Assembly (NCBI GenBank): GCA_039029355.1
Contig: JBCCGI010000082.1
Coordinates: 1-37,949 of the forward strand
DNA: 37,949 nt
Reading direction: 5' to 3'
DNA from: JBCCGI01 sp039029355
Lineage (GTDB): Bacteria; Planctomycetota; UBA1135; GCA-002686595
The first letter of the stretch is position 1. Each line of letters opens with the position of its first letter. The notes beneath the pieces are model-generated. The model was not told where the DNA came from, ran no database searches, and saw only the letters and a list, made by a program, of their open reading frames with translations. Shown piece by piece: positions 31,505 to 37,949 of the stretch. A program made the position numbers and the translations under genes.

Positions 31505-34066
31505 ATGGCCTCCTATCCTCCCCATCTTCAGGCGCTCCTGGATCACCGCGGCTGGGTGCAGGACCTCGCTCACAGGCTCCTGCACGACGCCGCTGCCGCC
31601 GAGGACGTGGCCCAGGAGGCGCTGCTCGTGGCCCTGCGCGCCCCCGATGCGCGTCCGCGCTCGGTCCGAGCGTGGCTCGGCGCGGTGGTCCGCAACCTCG
31701 TGTGGGAGCGCATGCGGCGCGAGGACCGCCGCGCGACCCGCGAGCTCCGCGTAGCGCGGGCCGAGGAGACGCCCTCGACGGTCGAGCTCGTCGAGGAGGT
31801 CTCGGCGCACCGCGAGATCGTGGACGCGCTGATGGGGCTGCCGGAGCACTACCGCGACGTGCTCGTGCGGCGCTACTACGAGGGCGAGACGCCGACCGAG
31901 ATCGCCGCCGCCCAGGGGACCCCGGTCGCCACGGTGAAGACGCGGCTGCAGCGCGGGCTGGCGCTCCTGCGCGAGCGGCTCGACGCGCGCTTCGGCGGCG
32001 ACGGGCGGGCCTGGCTGTCGGCGCTGGCGCCGCTCGCGCGTGCGGGCGGGCGCGCTGCCCGCGGAGCACCCGCGGCGGCCGGCGCCCTGCGGATCGCGCT
32101 GCTCGCGCTGCCGGCTTTGCTGGCGCCGGCGGTGCTGTTCTGGGTGCTGGCCGGAGGCGCGGGAGATCCGCCCGCGTCGCGCGTCGACGCGCCGGGCGAG
32201 CTGCGCTCTGCGGGCTCCACGGTCGAGCTGGCGGCGGCCGACCGCGCGGCGGACGCGACGCGTCGCGACGCGACCGAGGCACCCGACCTGAGCTTCGAGG
32301 CGCGGCGCGCGGCGCTGGCCGCCGCGCTCGAGCACAGCCAGACCGACCTGCGCGGCAGCGTGCTCGACCTGGCCGGCCGCCCGGTCGGCGGCGCGCTCGT
32401 GCGCTTCGACCGCGACGCGCTGAGCTCCGCGTCGGGCGGTGGAGTCGTGGTGCAGGTCTCCGGCGACGACGGCCGCTTCGAGCTGCGTGGTGTGCGCGGC
32501 TCGGGGTTGGTGCGCGCCGTGGCGGAGGGGCTGGTGACGGTGTCGGCGGCGAGCGTCGGAGGCTTCGGAGCGTCCGACGAGGTCGCGGTCGTCATGGCGC
32601 CGGAGCGCTCGCTCGCGGGCCTCGTCGTGGGGGAGGAGGGCGCGCCCCTCGCCGGTGCGCGGCTCGAGCTGATGCGGTCCGCCGACCTGCTCGAGCACGT
32701 CGGCACACGCGCGGCGCGCGCGGTGCCGCTGGCCTTCCGGGCCGAGACCGACCTCGCCGGCCGCTTCGACCTGGGCGTGCCGCGCCAGGCGGGTGTGCGG
32801 CTGCGGGTGACGCGGCTCGGGTACGAGCCGTGCACGCTGGACCTCGGAGGGTCGGGCGACGAGCTTCGCGTCGTGCTGCGCCGCACCTCGTTCGAACCGC
32901 CGCTGGTGCGCGGGCTCGTGGTCGATGCCGCGGGCGAGCCGGTTCCCGACGCGCGCGTCGCCGGCGGCGGACGGGTGACGGTCGCCGGGCCGGACGGGCG
33001 CTTCGCGCTCGCGGCGGGTGGAGTGTCCGAGCTGTGGGCCTTCGCGGCCGGCTCAGGCGCCGCGCACGCCGCGTCCGGCGCGGGCTGGCCCGACCCGCTG
33101 GTGCTCGCGCTCGAACCGGCGCCGCGCCGCATCGCGGGGCGCGTGGTCGACGCCGCGGGCCGCCCGCTGGCGGGGGTCGAGGTGTGGATCGACGACCCGA
33201 CGGTGCTTCGCCCGGGGCACATGTGGGGCGCCGCCGGCGAGCAGGTCGAGACCGTCGGCCGCCGCCGCGAGGAGGCCGCCATCGGCGAGCTGCCGCTGCT
33301 GCTCGAGAGCGCGCTGGCCGGCGAGCGCGAGCGCATCCGGCGCGCCGTCGCGACCGGTCCGGATGGGCGCTTTGAGCTGGGGGGGCTCGCCGCGCGGGCC
33401 TATCGGGTTGCCGCGGTGGACCTCTACACGCTCGCGCTGGTGCGCTCTGGGTCGATCGAAGCGGGGGGCGAGGCGGGGGGCGAGGTCGAGCTCGTGCTCA
33501 GCGCCGCGCTGCGAGAGCCGCTCTCGGGGCGCGTCGTGGATCGCTCCGGCCGCCCGGTCGCGGGTGTCAGCGTGCTGCGCCAGCGCAGCGTTCTCACCCT
33601 CGCGCTCGACGGCGAGAAGGTGTGGGGCGAGGGCGTTCTGAGCCCCGGCTTCGTGACGCGCGGCGACGGGCTGTTTCAGCTCGAGGGACTGGCCGAGGGA
33701 CCGATCTCGCTGCGGCTGGAGGGCGAAGACATCGTGCCGCGGGCGTACGGCACGGGCGTGGGTGAAGGCCTCGCGGGCGACGTGCGCATCGTCGTCGAGC
33801 GACGCTTCCACGCACGCTTCCACCGCACGGGCGACGAGCCCGGCGAAGCGCGCGTGCTCGACGCGGCCGGACGGCCGGGCGAGCTGTTGCGCCTCGAAGG
33901 CGGGCGTCGCGTCCGCACGAGCGCGATCCCCTTTCGCGAGGGACGCTCGGGTGTGCTCGTCGTGCCGGAGGCTGCGGAGCGCGTCGAGCTGCTGCTCGAG
34001 GGCGGCGAAGAGCTGGTGTTTCCACTGCGGCTGCAGCCCGGCGTCGTGAACGACGTGCGGCTGTAG
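31505..34066 (+). CDS. Membrane-tethered ECF sigma factor with long extracytoplasmic carboxypeptidase-regulatory-like region, paralogue 2
   Basis: An 853-residue protein with the same plan as the gene at 25808. Sigma region 2 spans about residues 10-80 (AEDVAQEALLVAL, WLGAVVRNLVWERM) and region 4 about 108-160 (LPEHYRDVLVRRYYEGETPTEIA, then VATVKTRLQRGLALLRERL). One transmembrane helix follows at about 195-216 (LRIALLALPALLAPAVLFWVLA). The outer part of about 635 residues has several carboxypeptidase-regulatory-like units (GRPVGGALVRF, GAPLAGARLEL, GEPVPDARV, GRPLAGVEVWI, GRPVAGVSVL, each followed by a DGRFEL-type strand). The ATG at 31505 lacks a strong ribosome-binding site, but the sigma domain begins right there. 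A thioredoxin-like gene lies 113 bases downstream and another is divergent upstream. No anti-sigma gene is visible. Confidence 0.85.
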   Translation: MASYPPHLQALLDHRGWVQDLAHRLLHDAAAAEDVAQEALLVALRAPDARPRSVRAWLGAVVRNLVWERMRREDRRATRELRVARAEETPSTVELVEEVSAHREIVDALMGLPEHYRDVLVRRYYEGETPTEIAAAQGTPVATVKTRLQRGLALLRERLDARFGGDGRAWLSALAPLARAGGRAARGAPAAAGALRIALLALPALLAPAVLFWVLAGGAGDPPASRVDAPGELRSAGSTVELAAADRAADATRRDATEAPDLSFEARRAALAAALEHSQTDLRGSVLDLAGRPVGGALVRFDRDALSSASGGGVVVQVSGDDGRFELRGVRGSGLVRAVAEGLVTVSAASVGGFGASDEVAVVMAPERSLAGLVVGEEGAPLAGARLELMRSADLLEHVGTRAARAVPLAFRAETDLAGRFDLGVPRQAGVRLRVTRLGYEPCTLDLGGSGDELRVVLRRTSFEPPLVRGLVVDAAGEPVPDARVAGGGRVTVAGPDGRFALAAGGVSELWAFAAGSGAAHAASGAGWPDPLVLALEPAPRRIAGRVVDAAGRPLAGVEVWIDDPTVLRPGHMWGAAGEQVETVGRRREEAAIGELPLLLESALAGERERIRRAVATGPDGRFELGGLAARAYRVAAVDLYTLALVRSGSIEAGGEAGGEVELVLSAALREPLSGRVVDRSGRPVAGVSVLRQRSVLTLALDGEKVWGEGVLSPGFVTRGDGLFQLEGLAEGPISLRLEGEDIVPRAYGTGVGEGLAGDVRIVVERRFHARFHRTGDEPGEARVLDAAGRPGELLRLEGGRRVRTSAIPFREGRSGVLVVPEAAERVELLLEGGEELVFPLRLQPGVVNDVRL

Positions 34067-34179
34067 CCGGCTCCTTTTCGCCGATTGGTCGAGTCCCGCG
34101 CGCGCGCCGCACCGACCCAACCCGCGGAAGGCGGGGCATGGGACCCAGCCCGGCAAGCAAGCAGAGGAAAGGACACGAC

Positions 34180-35316
34180 ATGCTGATCGAAACCCTGGCG
34201 CTTTGCGCGCTCGCGACGGCTCCGGGCAGCGACCTCGTCTGGCACGACGGGGCGCTCTCCAACGCCGTCGGGAAGGCGCGTGCGGAAGAGAAGATGGTGC
34301 TCGTCTACTTCTGGATGGACGGCAGTGAGTACTGCAAGGAGCTGTGGGACAACACGCTCACCACCGACGTCGGGCAGGAGGTGCTGGGCGACTTCGTGCT
34401 GTACAGCGCGAAGCACGGCACGGCGCAGGGCGGCGCGCTGTTCGAGCGCTTCGGCGTGCAGACGCTGCCGACGATGCTCTTTCTCGCATCCGACGGCGCT
34501 CCCGAGGATCTGATCGGCGGGTTGATCTCGCCCGAAGAGCTGGTCGTGGAGTCCGAGCGCATCCGCCGCGGCGAGAACACCGTCAGCGATCTGCGCCGCA
34601 TCGCCGCGTCGCATACCGAGAAGGACGAGGCCGCCTTCGAGGCCCGCTTCGCACTCGCCGACCGCCTCCGCGCTCTGGGCCAGGCGGACGAGGCCGACGA
34701 GGTCTTCGACTCGATCCGCACGGACGACCCGAAGGGCAAGACCAAGCTCGGCGCGAAGGTGCACCTGGAGCACGCCTTCCGCGCCGCGGCCGCGCTGGGC
34801 GGCGGCGACGGCAACCCGTCGGGTTGGAACCTCGAGCCGGTGAAGAAGCACCTCAAGAAGGTGTCCTTTGACGAGGTGCGCTTCGAGGGCTGGACGCGGC
34901 TCGCCAACGTCGAGGCGATGCGCTCCGACGTTGCGGCGGCCGCGGACTGCTTCGGCGAGGCCTGGAAGCTGTGCCCCGAGGACCAGGTGTACGGCTGGGC
35001 GGGCGACGTCGCCGCCTTCCTCGTGCAGGCGGACGGCGAGCGGACGAAGCGCGAGGCGAAGCTCGCGCTCACGCTCGCCAAGGCTTCGGTCGACGCGGCC
35101 GACAAGCTGACCTGCGAGGCCAAGGACGAGGGGTGCGGATGCGACGTGTGCACGTCGCCCGAGGCGCTCGTCGCGCGCAGCATGAGCACGCTCGCGCGCG
35201 CCTACCGCCTCAACGGCGACGAGCGCCGGGCCGTGAAGGTCGCCAAGCAGTGCGCCGAGCTCGATCCCCAGGGCGGGTACCAGTCCTTGGTCGAGGAGCT
35301 GCAGGGCAAAGGGTAG
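34180..35316 (+). CDS. Exported thioredoxin-like protein with SxxC site and TPR-like C-terminal region, paralogue 2
   Basis: A 378-residue protein from ATG 34180, preceded by AGAGGAAAGG. An in-frame ATG at 34138 would add a basic n-region (ASKQRKGHD) and may give a better signal peptide, so the start is open. The thioredoxin-like part (about residues 20-105) parallels paralogue 1: ALSNAVGKARAEEKMVLVYF, WMDGSEYCK with Ser49 and Cys52 in place of CxxC, and RFGVQTLPTMLFL with the cis-proline. The C-terminal helical region matches TPR-like repeats (EAWKLCPEDQVYGWAGDVAAF). It also contains a cysteine cluster absent from paralogue 1 (CEAKDEGCGCDVC), possibly a metal site or a second redox centre. 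The gene is directly downstream of the second sigma gene and probably cotranscribed with it. Confidence 0.8.
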   Translation: MLIETLALCALATAPGSDLVWHDGALSNAVGKARAEEKMVLVYFWMDGSEYCKELWDNTLTTDVGQEVLGDFVLYSAKHGTAQGGALFERFGVQTLPTMLFLASDGAPEDLIGGLISPEELVVESERIRRGENTVSDLRRIAASHTEKDEAAFEARFALADRLRALGQADEADEVFDSIRTDDPKGKTKLGAKVHLEHAFRAAAALGGGDGNPSGWNLEPVKKHLKKVSFDEVRFEGWTRLANVEAMRSDVAAAADCFGEAWKLCPEDQVYGWAGDVAAFLVQADGERTKREAKLALTLAKASVDAADKLTCEAKDEGCGCDVCTSPEALVARSMSTLARAYRLNGDERRAVKVAKQCAELDPQGGYQSLVEELQGKG

Positions 35317-35356
35317 CCCTCGACCCTTGGCAAGAGGTACGGACCCGCGATGGGAG

Positions 35357-35388
35357 GCCCTCGGCGCTGCGGCGACGGGGGCTTCTTT
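35357..35388 (+). terminator. Probable intrinsic terminator between convergent genes
   Basis: GCCCTCG (35357-35363) pairs with CGGGGGC (35376-35382), with one G-U pair, and is followed by TTCTTT (35383-35388). It sits in the 74-base gap between the thioredoxin-like gene and the convergent SGNH gene, in the right place to stop plus-strand transcription. Confidence 0.55.
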
Positions 35389-35390
35389 CG

Positions 35391-36899
35391 TCAGGGTTCG
35401 ACCAGGACCTTCTCGAGCTGGAACGAGACGCACTGCCGCAGCTTGGGGCCGACGTAGCAGTAGTCGTCGCTGCGGAAGCGGAGCGCGAGGAACTCGCGCT
35501 CGGTGGTGTCGGCGGGAAGCTCGAACAGCGCGTTGATGGGCGTGCCCGACTCGATGCGCAGCTCGCCGATCTCGGTCTCGTCCGCGAACACCGTCACGCG
35601 TCCGCCGTCGATCTCTGGGCGGTCGAGGAAGCGGCCGACGACGCGCACCTTGGTTCCCTGCCCGCGCCGGAGCAGCAGGGAACCGTACGGGCCGACGAGG
35701 CCGGCGCCGTCGACGCCGCCCAGCACCTGCTCGCCCTTCGCGGCGTCCATCTTGGAGAAGTCGAGCCCCGCGCGGACCGCCGCCTTGCGGTTGGCGAGGT
35801 CGCGCCCATTGAGCTCGTTCGCGACCTTCGTGCCTTCGGCGGCGAGCTCCTGCTCGGCGCGCTGCCAGGGCTCCAGCTCGAGCGCGGGCAGAAGCTCGCG
35901 CTCGTGGATCAGCGCGTAGAGGAGACGCGCGATGCGGCGGTGCCCCTCTTCGTTCCAATGCGGGTCGCTCTTCGACAGGCGCGTCTCGACGTCGGAGTAG
36001 AAGGCGCGCGAGATCAGCGCCCGCTGCTCGGTCGGCACGACGTCGCCCAGCTCGCGCTCGAAGACGCCGTTCAGGCCCGCCCAGTAGCCCACCAAGAGGT
36101 AGCTGGCGCCGCGGCGCTCGACCTCGGCGGCCAGGCGGGTGACGTGCTCGCCGGCGCTCCGGAAGCGCGACTGGCCCTCCCAACCGAGCGCCGCGGGCAG
36201 GTGGTTGCCGCGGCCCCAGTGCGGCGTCGAGTGCCCGCCCGACACCATCGCGTCCGCGCGGTCGCGCGCCTGCGACGAGAAGCTCGCGCGCGCGCCGAAG
36301 CCGCGGATCGAGGCGTTGTCGTCGAGGTCGTTGCTCACCAGGATCTGGATCACGGTGTCGGGGTCCAGCAGGCTGAGCTGGCGCCGCACGTACTCGGCCT
36401 CGGCGATCGCGTTCCAGCTGCCGACGCCGAAGTGCAGCACCTCGATCTCGCGCTCGCCGGCCTGCGTGCGCTTCTTGAGCATCTGCTCTAGATGCACGCC
36501 CACGCGCGCGTTCTGCGCGGCGCCGTAGCCGAAGATGAACGAGTCGCCGAGCAGCACGACGCGCACGCGGCCCTCGGGTTTCGGGAGCTCGACCTTGCCC
36601 TCGCGTAGGCCGAGCGAGTTCGAGCGCACGGGGTAGCCGACGAACTCCACGTCGCGCAGATTCGGCTGGAGGATGCGTCCGACGTCGGGGTCGGGGTGCG
36701 AGTCGAAGATGCCCTGGTTGGAGCTCAGCAGGCGCTCGATCACCTCGTCGCGGATCGACGGGTCGTTGAGGGCCGCCTGGGTGCTGAAGCTGCCTCCGCG
36801 CGCGGCGCGCATGCCGAGGAAGACGCAGACGGCGGCCAGGGTCACGCTCAGAGTCGTCGTGGCGACCGCGACGCGAGTGCTGATCGAGGGCGAGGCCAT
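35391..36899 (-). CDS. SGNH hydrolase-like protein with C-terminal beta domain
   Basis: A 502-residue protein from ATG 36899, with GAGG eight bases upstream; the in-frame TTG at 36914 lies before that site and is less likely. An N-terminal helix (VAVATTTLSVTLAAVCVFLGM) anchors or exports it. The SGNH-like domain (about residues 75-340) has NSLGLREG, the nucleophile block VVLLGDSFIFGYG (Ser120), HFGVGSWN, an ILVSNDLDDN block, and DPHWNEEGHRRIARLL with the expected Asp and His. These are features of O-acyl esterases and alginate O-acetyltransferase-like proteins. About residues 385-502 form an extra, probably beta-sandwich domain with three cysteine-poor strands and FRSDDYCYVGPKLRQC near the end, where two cysteines may pair. 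The substrate is unknown. Confidence 0.83.
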   Translation of the reverse strand: MASPSISTRVAVATTTLSVTLAAVCVFLGMRAARGGSFSTQAALNDPSIRDEVIERLLSSNQGIFDSHPDPDVGRILQPNLRDVEFVGYPVRSNSLGLREGKVELPKPEGRVRVVLLGDSFIFGYGAAQNARVGVHLEQMLKKRTQAGEREIEVLHFGVGSWNAIAEAEYVRRQLSLLDPDTVIQILVSNDLDDNASIRGFGARASFSSQARDRADAMVSGGHSTPHWGRGNHLPAALGWEGQSRFRSAGEHVTRLAAEVERRGASYLLVGYWAGLNGVFERELGDVVPTEQRALISRAFYSDVETRLSKSDPHWNEEGHRRIARLLYALIHERELLPALELEPWQRAEQELAAEGTKVANELNGRDLANRKAAVRAGLDFSKMDAAKGEQVLGGVDGAGLVGPYGSLLLRRGQGTKVRVVGRFLDRPEIDGGRVTVFADETEIGELRIESGTPINALFELPADTTEREFLALRFRSDDYCYVGPKLRQCVSFQLEKVLVEP

Positions 36900-37002
36900 G
36901 GGGGGGATCCTCAATTGTAGCGGGCCGGAGGGCCTCAGCGGGATTCACGCGGCGTGGAGTCCGCCCCCGAAGCGGGAAGAAAACTCCCGGGACGCGCCTG
37001 GG

Positions 37003-37713
37003 CTAGCGGAGCTCGAGCACGGTCAGCTGGTCCCGCAGGAGCAGCGTGCGCGTCTCGCGGGCCGGGAGCCGCACCGGCAGCGACCGCGGACGCGGCGGAG
37101 GGTCGCCCTCCTGCCAGTCGATGGCGCAGACGACGGCCAGGTAGTCGCCGGCGGCGACGCGCGGGAGCTCGCGCGCGGGGCCCGAGCCGTCGGACGTGGC
37201 GAGCAGCAGCACCTCGTCGGACGGCAGGACGTCTTCGTCCCAGCGCTCCTGGAGCTCGCGCAGCGTCGCCGGAGCGTCGGCGTCGGCTCGCGCGAGGAGC
37301 AGCGCGAAGGGCGGCGTGCCGCGCTCGGCCTGCAGCACGACCCGCGCCGCGGACTCCGGCGTGGGCGGGGAGAAGCGCAGCGACGCGCCGCGCGTGGCGG
37401 AGACCTCGGCGCGCCGGTGGGCGTAGATCCAGGGCCCGTTGAGAGCCAGCGGGATCTTGACGCTGACCCGGTAGCCGCCGCCGGCCAGCGGGCCGAAGTC
37501 GAAGCGGCCGTTGCCGTCGACTCCGGCGCGGGTCGGGGTGTCCGCGCCGTCGGCGAGCAGGAAGACCTCGGCCCCGTCGTCGCCGAAGGTCAGCTCGCCG
37601 ACGATCGTCCCCGGCGGCGCCGCATCCGCGGCGCCCGCGGGCTCTTCATCGTCGGAGGCGCGGCAGCTGACGAAGAGGCAGCCGACGAGAAGCAGCGGAA
37701 GCTGGCGCCACAT
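37003..37713 (-). CDS. Lipoprotein with one carboxypeptidase-regulatory-like beta domain
   Basis: A 236-residue protein with a lipoprotein signal peptide (MWRQLPLLLVGCLFVSC, lipid-accepting Cys17) followed by an acidic, alanine-rich linker. About residues 34-100 look like one beta-sandwich unit (GTIVGELTFGDDGAEVFLL, GVDGNGRFDFGPLAGGGYRVSV), similar in pattern to the outer domains of the two sigma fusions. The rest (VVLQAERGTPPFALLLARADADAP, DEDVLPSDEVLLLATSDGSGPA, LAVVCAIDWQEGD) is probably a second beta domain without a match I recognise. It lies 103 bases upstream of the SGNH gene on the same strand and may be cotranscribed with it. The function is unknown; a surface or periplasmic binding protein is the simplest guess. 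Confidence 0.75.
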   Translation of the reverse strand: MWRQLPLLLVGCLFVSCRASDDEEPAGAADAAPPGTIVGELTFGDDGAEVFLLADGADTPTRAGVDGNGRFDFGPLAGGGYRVSVKIPLALNGPWIYAHRRAEVSATRGASLRFSPPTPESAARVVLQAERGTPPFALLLARADADAPATLRELQERWDEDVLPSDEVLLLATSDGSGPARELPRVAAGDYLAVVCAIDWQEGDPPPRPRSLPVRLPARETRTLLLRDQLTVLELR

Positions 37714-37949
37714 GCCGCCAAGGCTAGCCGGAAGTCCCTACCGGCTCGCGGCGAGATTCGTGCGGGTTGCCCCTGACCGGACCTAGCGAGCACCGCCGCC
37801 CTCGACGACCCGACCCGCCGGGGTCGCCCGCGCTCGCCTGGCGGCCCGTCGTGGCGACGGTGGTGGTCGGCCTCCCCCAAAACGAAGAGCGGGGCGCCCC
37901 ATCAGCCCAACGGGGGCCCCCGGGGAGGGCCGGGCGGGGGGGTACCCCC
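37714..37949. other. Intergenic right end of the window; no gene supported
   Basis: Upstream of the lipoprotein gene I see no convincing coding sequence. A 96-residue minus-strand frame at 37590-37880 overlaps that gene and has Arg/His/Gly-rich composition typical of chance frames. The last 60 or so bases are dominated by G and C homopolymers, which may reflect poor sequence at a contig end. Any promoter for the lipoprotein gene should lie at about 37720-37800. Confidence 0.5.

Noticed and set aside
36908..36925. TACAAT on the minus strand upstream of the SGNH gene as a -10 box
   Set aside because: It would place the transcription start inside or after the ribosome-binding site, and no -35 box is found at the right distance.
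33676..36948. Minus-strand open frame of 1090 codons
   Set aside because: It overlaps the SGNH gene in a different frame and runs antisense to two plus-strand genes with recognisable domains; it is a shadow.
37590..37880. Minus-strand 96-codon open frame at the right end
   Set aside because: It overlaps the lipoprotein gene in another frame and has a chance-like composition.
1..37949. CRISPR arrays, tRNA/rRNA genes, insertion sequences and prophage genes
   Set aside because: No regularly spaced repeats, tRNA cloverleaf, rRNA sequence, transposase or phage structural motif was seen on either strand; small RNAs cannot be excluded by eye.

Overview
The window is a GC-rich (roughly 70% by eye), densely coded bacterial chromosome segment. 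Its best taxonomic clues are a 1092-residue Planctomycetes/Verrucomicrobia-type dehydrogenase with HEAT repeats and a C-terminal CxxCH cytochrome domain (15323-18601), two ECF sigma factors with very long C-terminal extensions, and a sulfatase-fold lipoprotein. Together they point to Planctomycetota, probably a high-GC, deep-branching lineage; this is inference from gene content only. No rRNA, tRNA, CRISPR array, transposase or phage gene was recognised.

Layout. (a) 1-4461: three tandem copies of one unrecognised secreted protein family (the first cut by the window edge), interrupted by a small membrane-anchored protein. (b) 4458-14056: housekeeping genes: dapA on the minus strand, then a plus-strand run of rsmD, nagA, a secreted protein, recN, a sulfatase-fold lipoprotein, manA, an RluB-type pseudouridine synthase and a zinc-ribbon protein. 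Several of these overlap by 4 bases (GTGA, TTGA). (c) 14053-18601, minus strand: an operon of the PVC-type cytochrome dehydrogenase, idi and cutC, joined by ATGA overlaps. (d) 18689-22463: an M16 peptidase pair (catalytic plus non-catalytic) and an SGNH hydrolase-like protein. (e) 22473-25700: an orphan SdhC-like cytochrome b, an anchored hypothetical protein, and a ThrE-type amino-acid exporter divergent from an Lrp/AsnC regulator. (f) 25808-37713: an accessory-looking region with two paralogous membrane-tethered ECF sigma factors, a fourth copy of the secreted family, two paralogous thioredoxin-like proteins with SxxC active sites, a second SGNH protein and a lipoprotein.

The most interesting material is region (f) together with the four-copy secreted family. 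Each sigma gene encodes cytoplasmic sigma-2 and sigma-4 regions, one transmembrane helix near residue 200, and a 630-790-residue extracytoplasmic part built of carboxypeptidase-regulatory-like beta domains. That architecture suggests a one-protein envelope sensor and transcription factor. A thioredoxin-like gene sits divergent from, and another directly downstream of, the second sigma gene. The fourth secreted-family copy follows the first sigma gene. A nested inverted repeat lies in the divergent sigma/thioredoxin promoter region. That these genes work as one system is a hypothesis from gene order, not something the sequence proves.

All assignments come from reading the translated sequence for motifs; no database search was possible. 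No gene-free stretch exceeds 300 bases. The longest are 1468-1703, 2961-3180 and 37714-37949.
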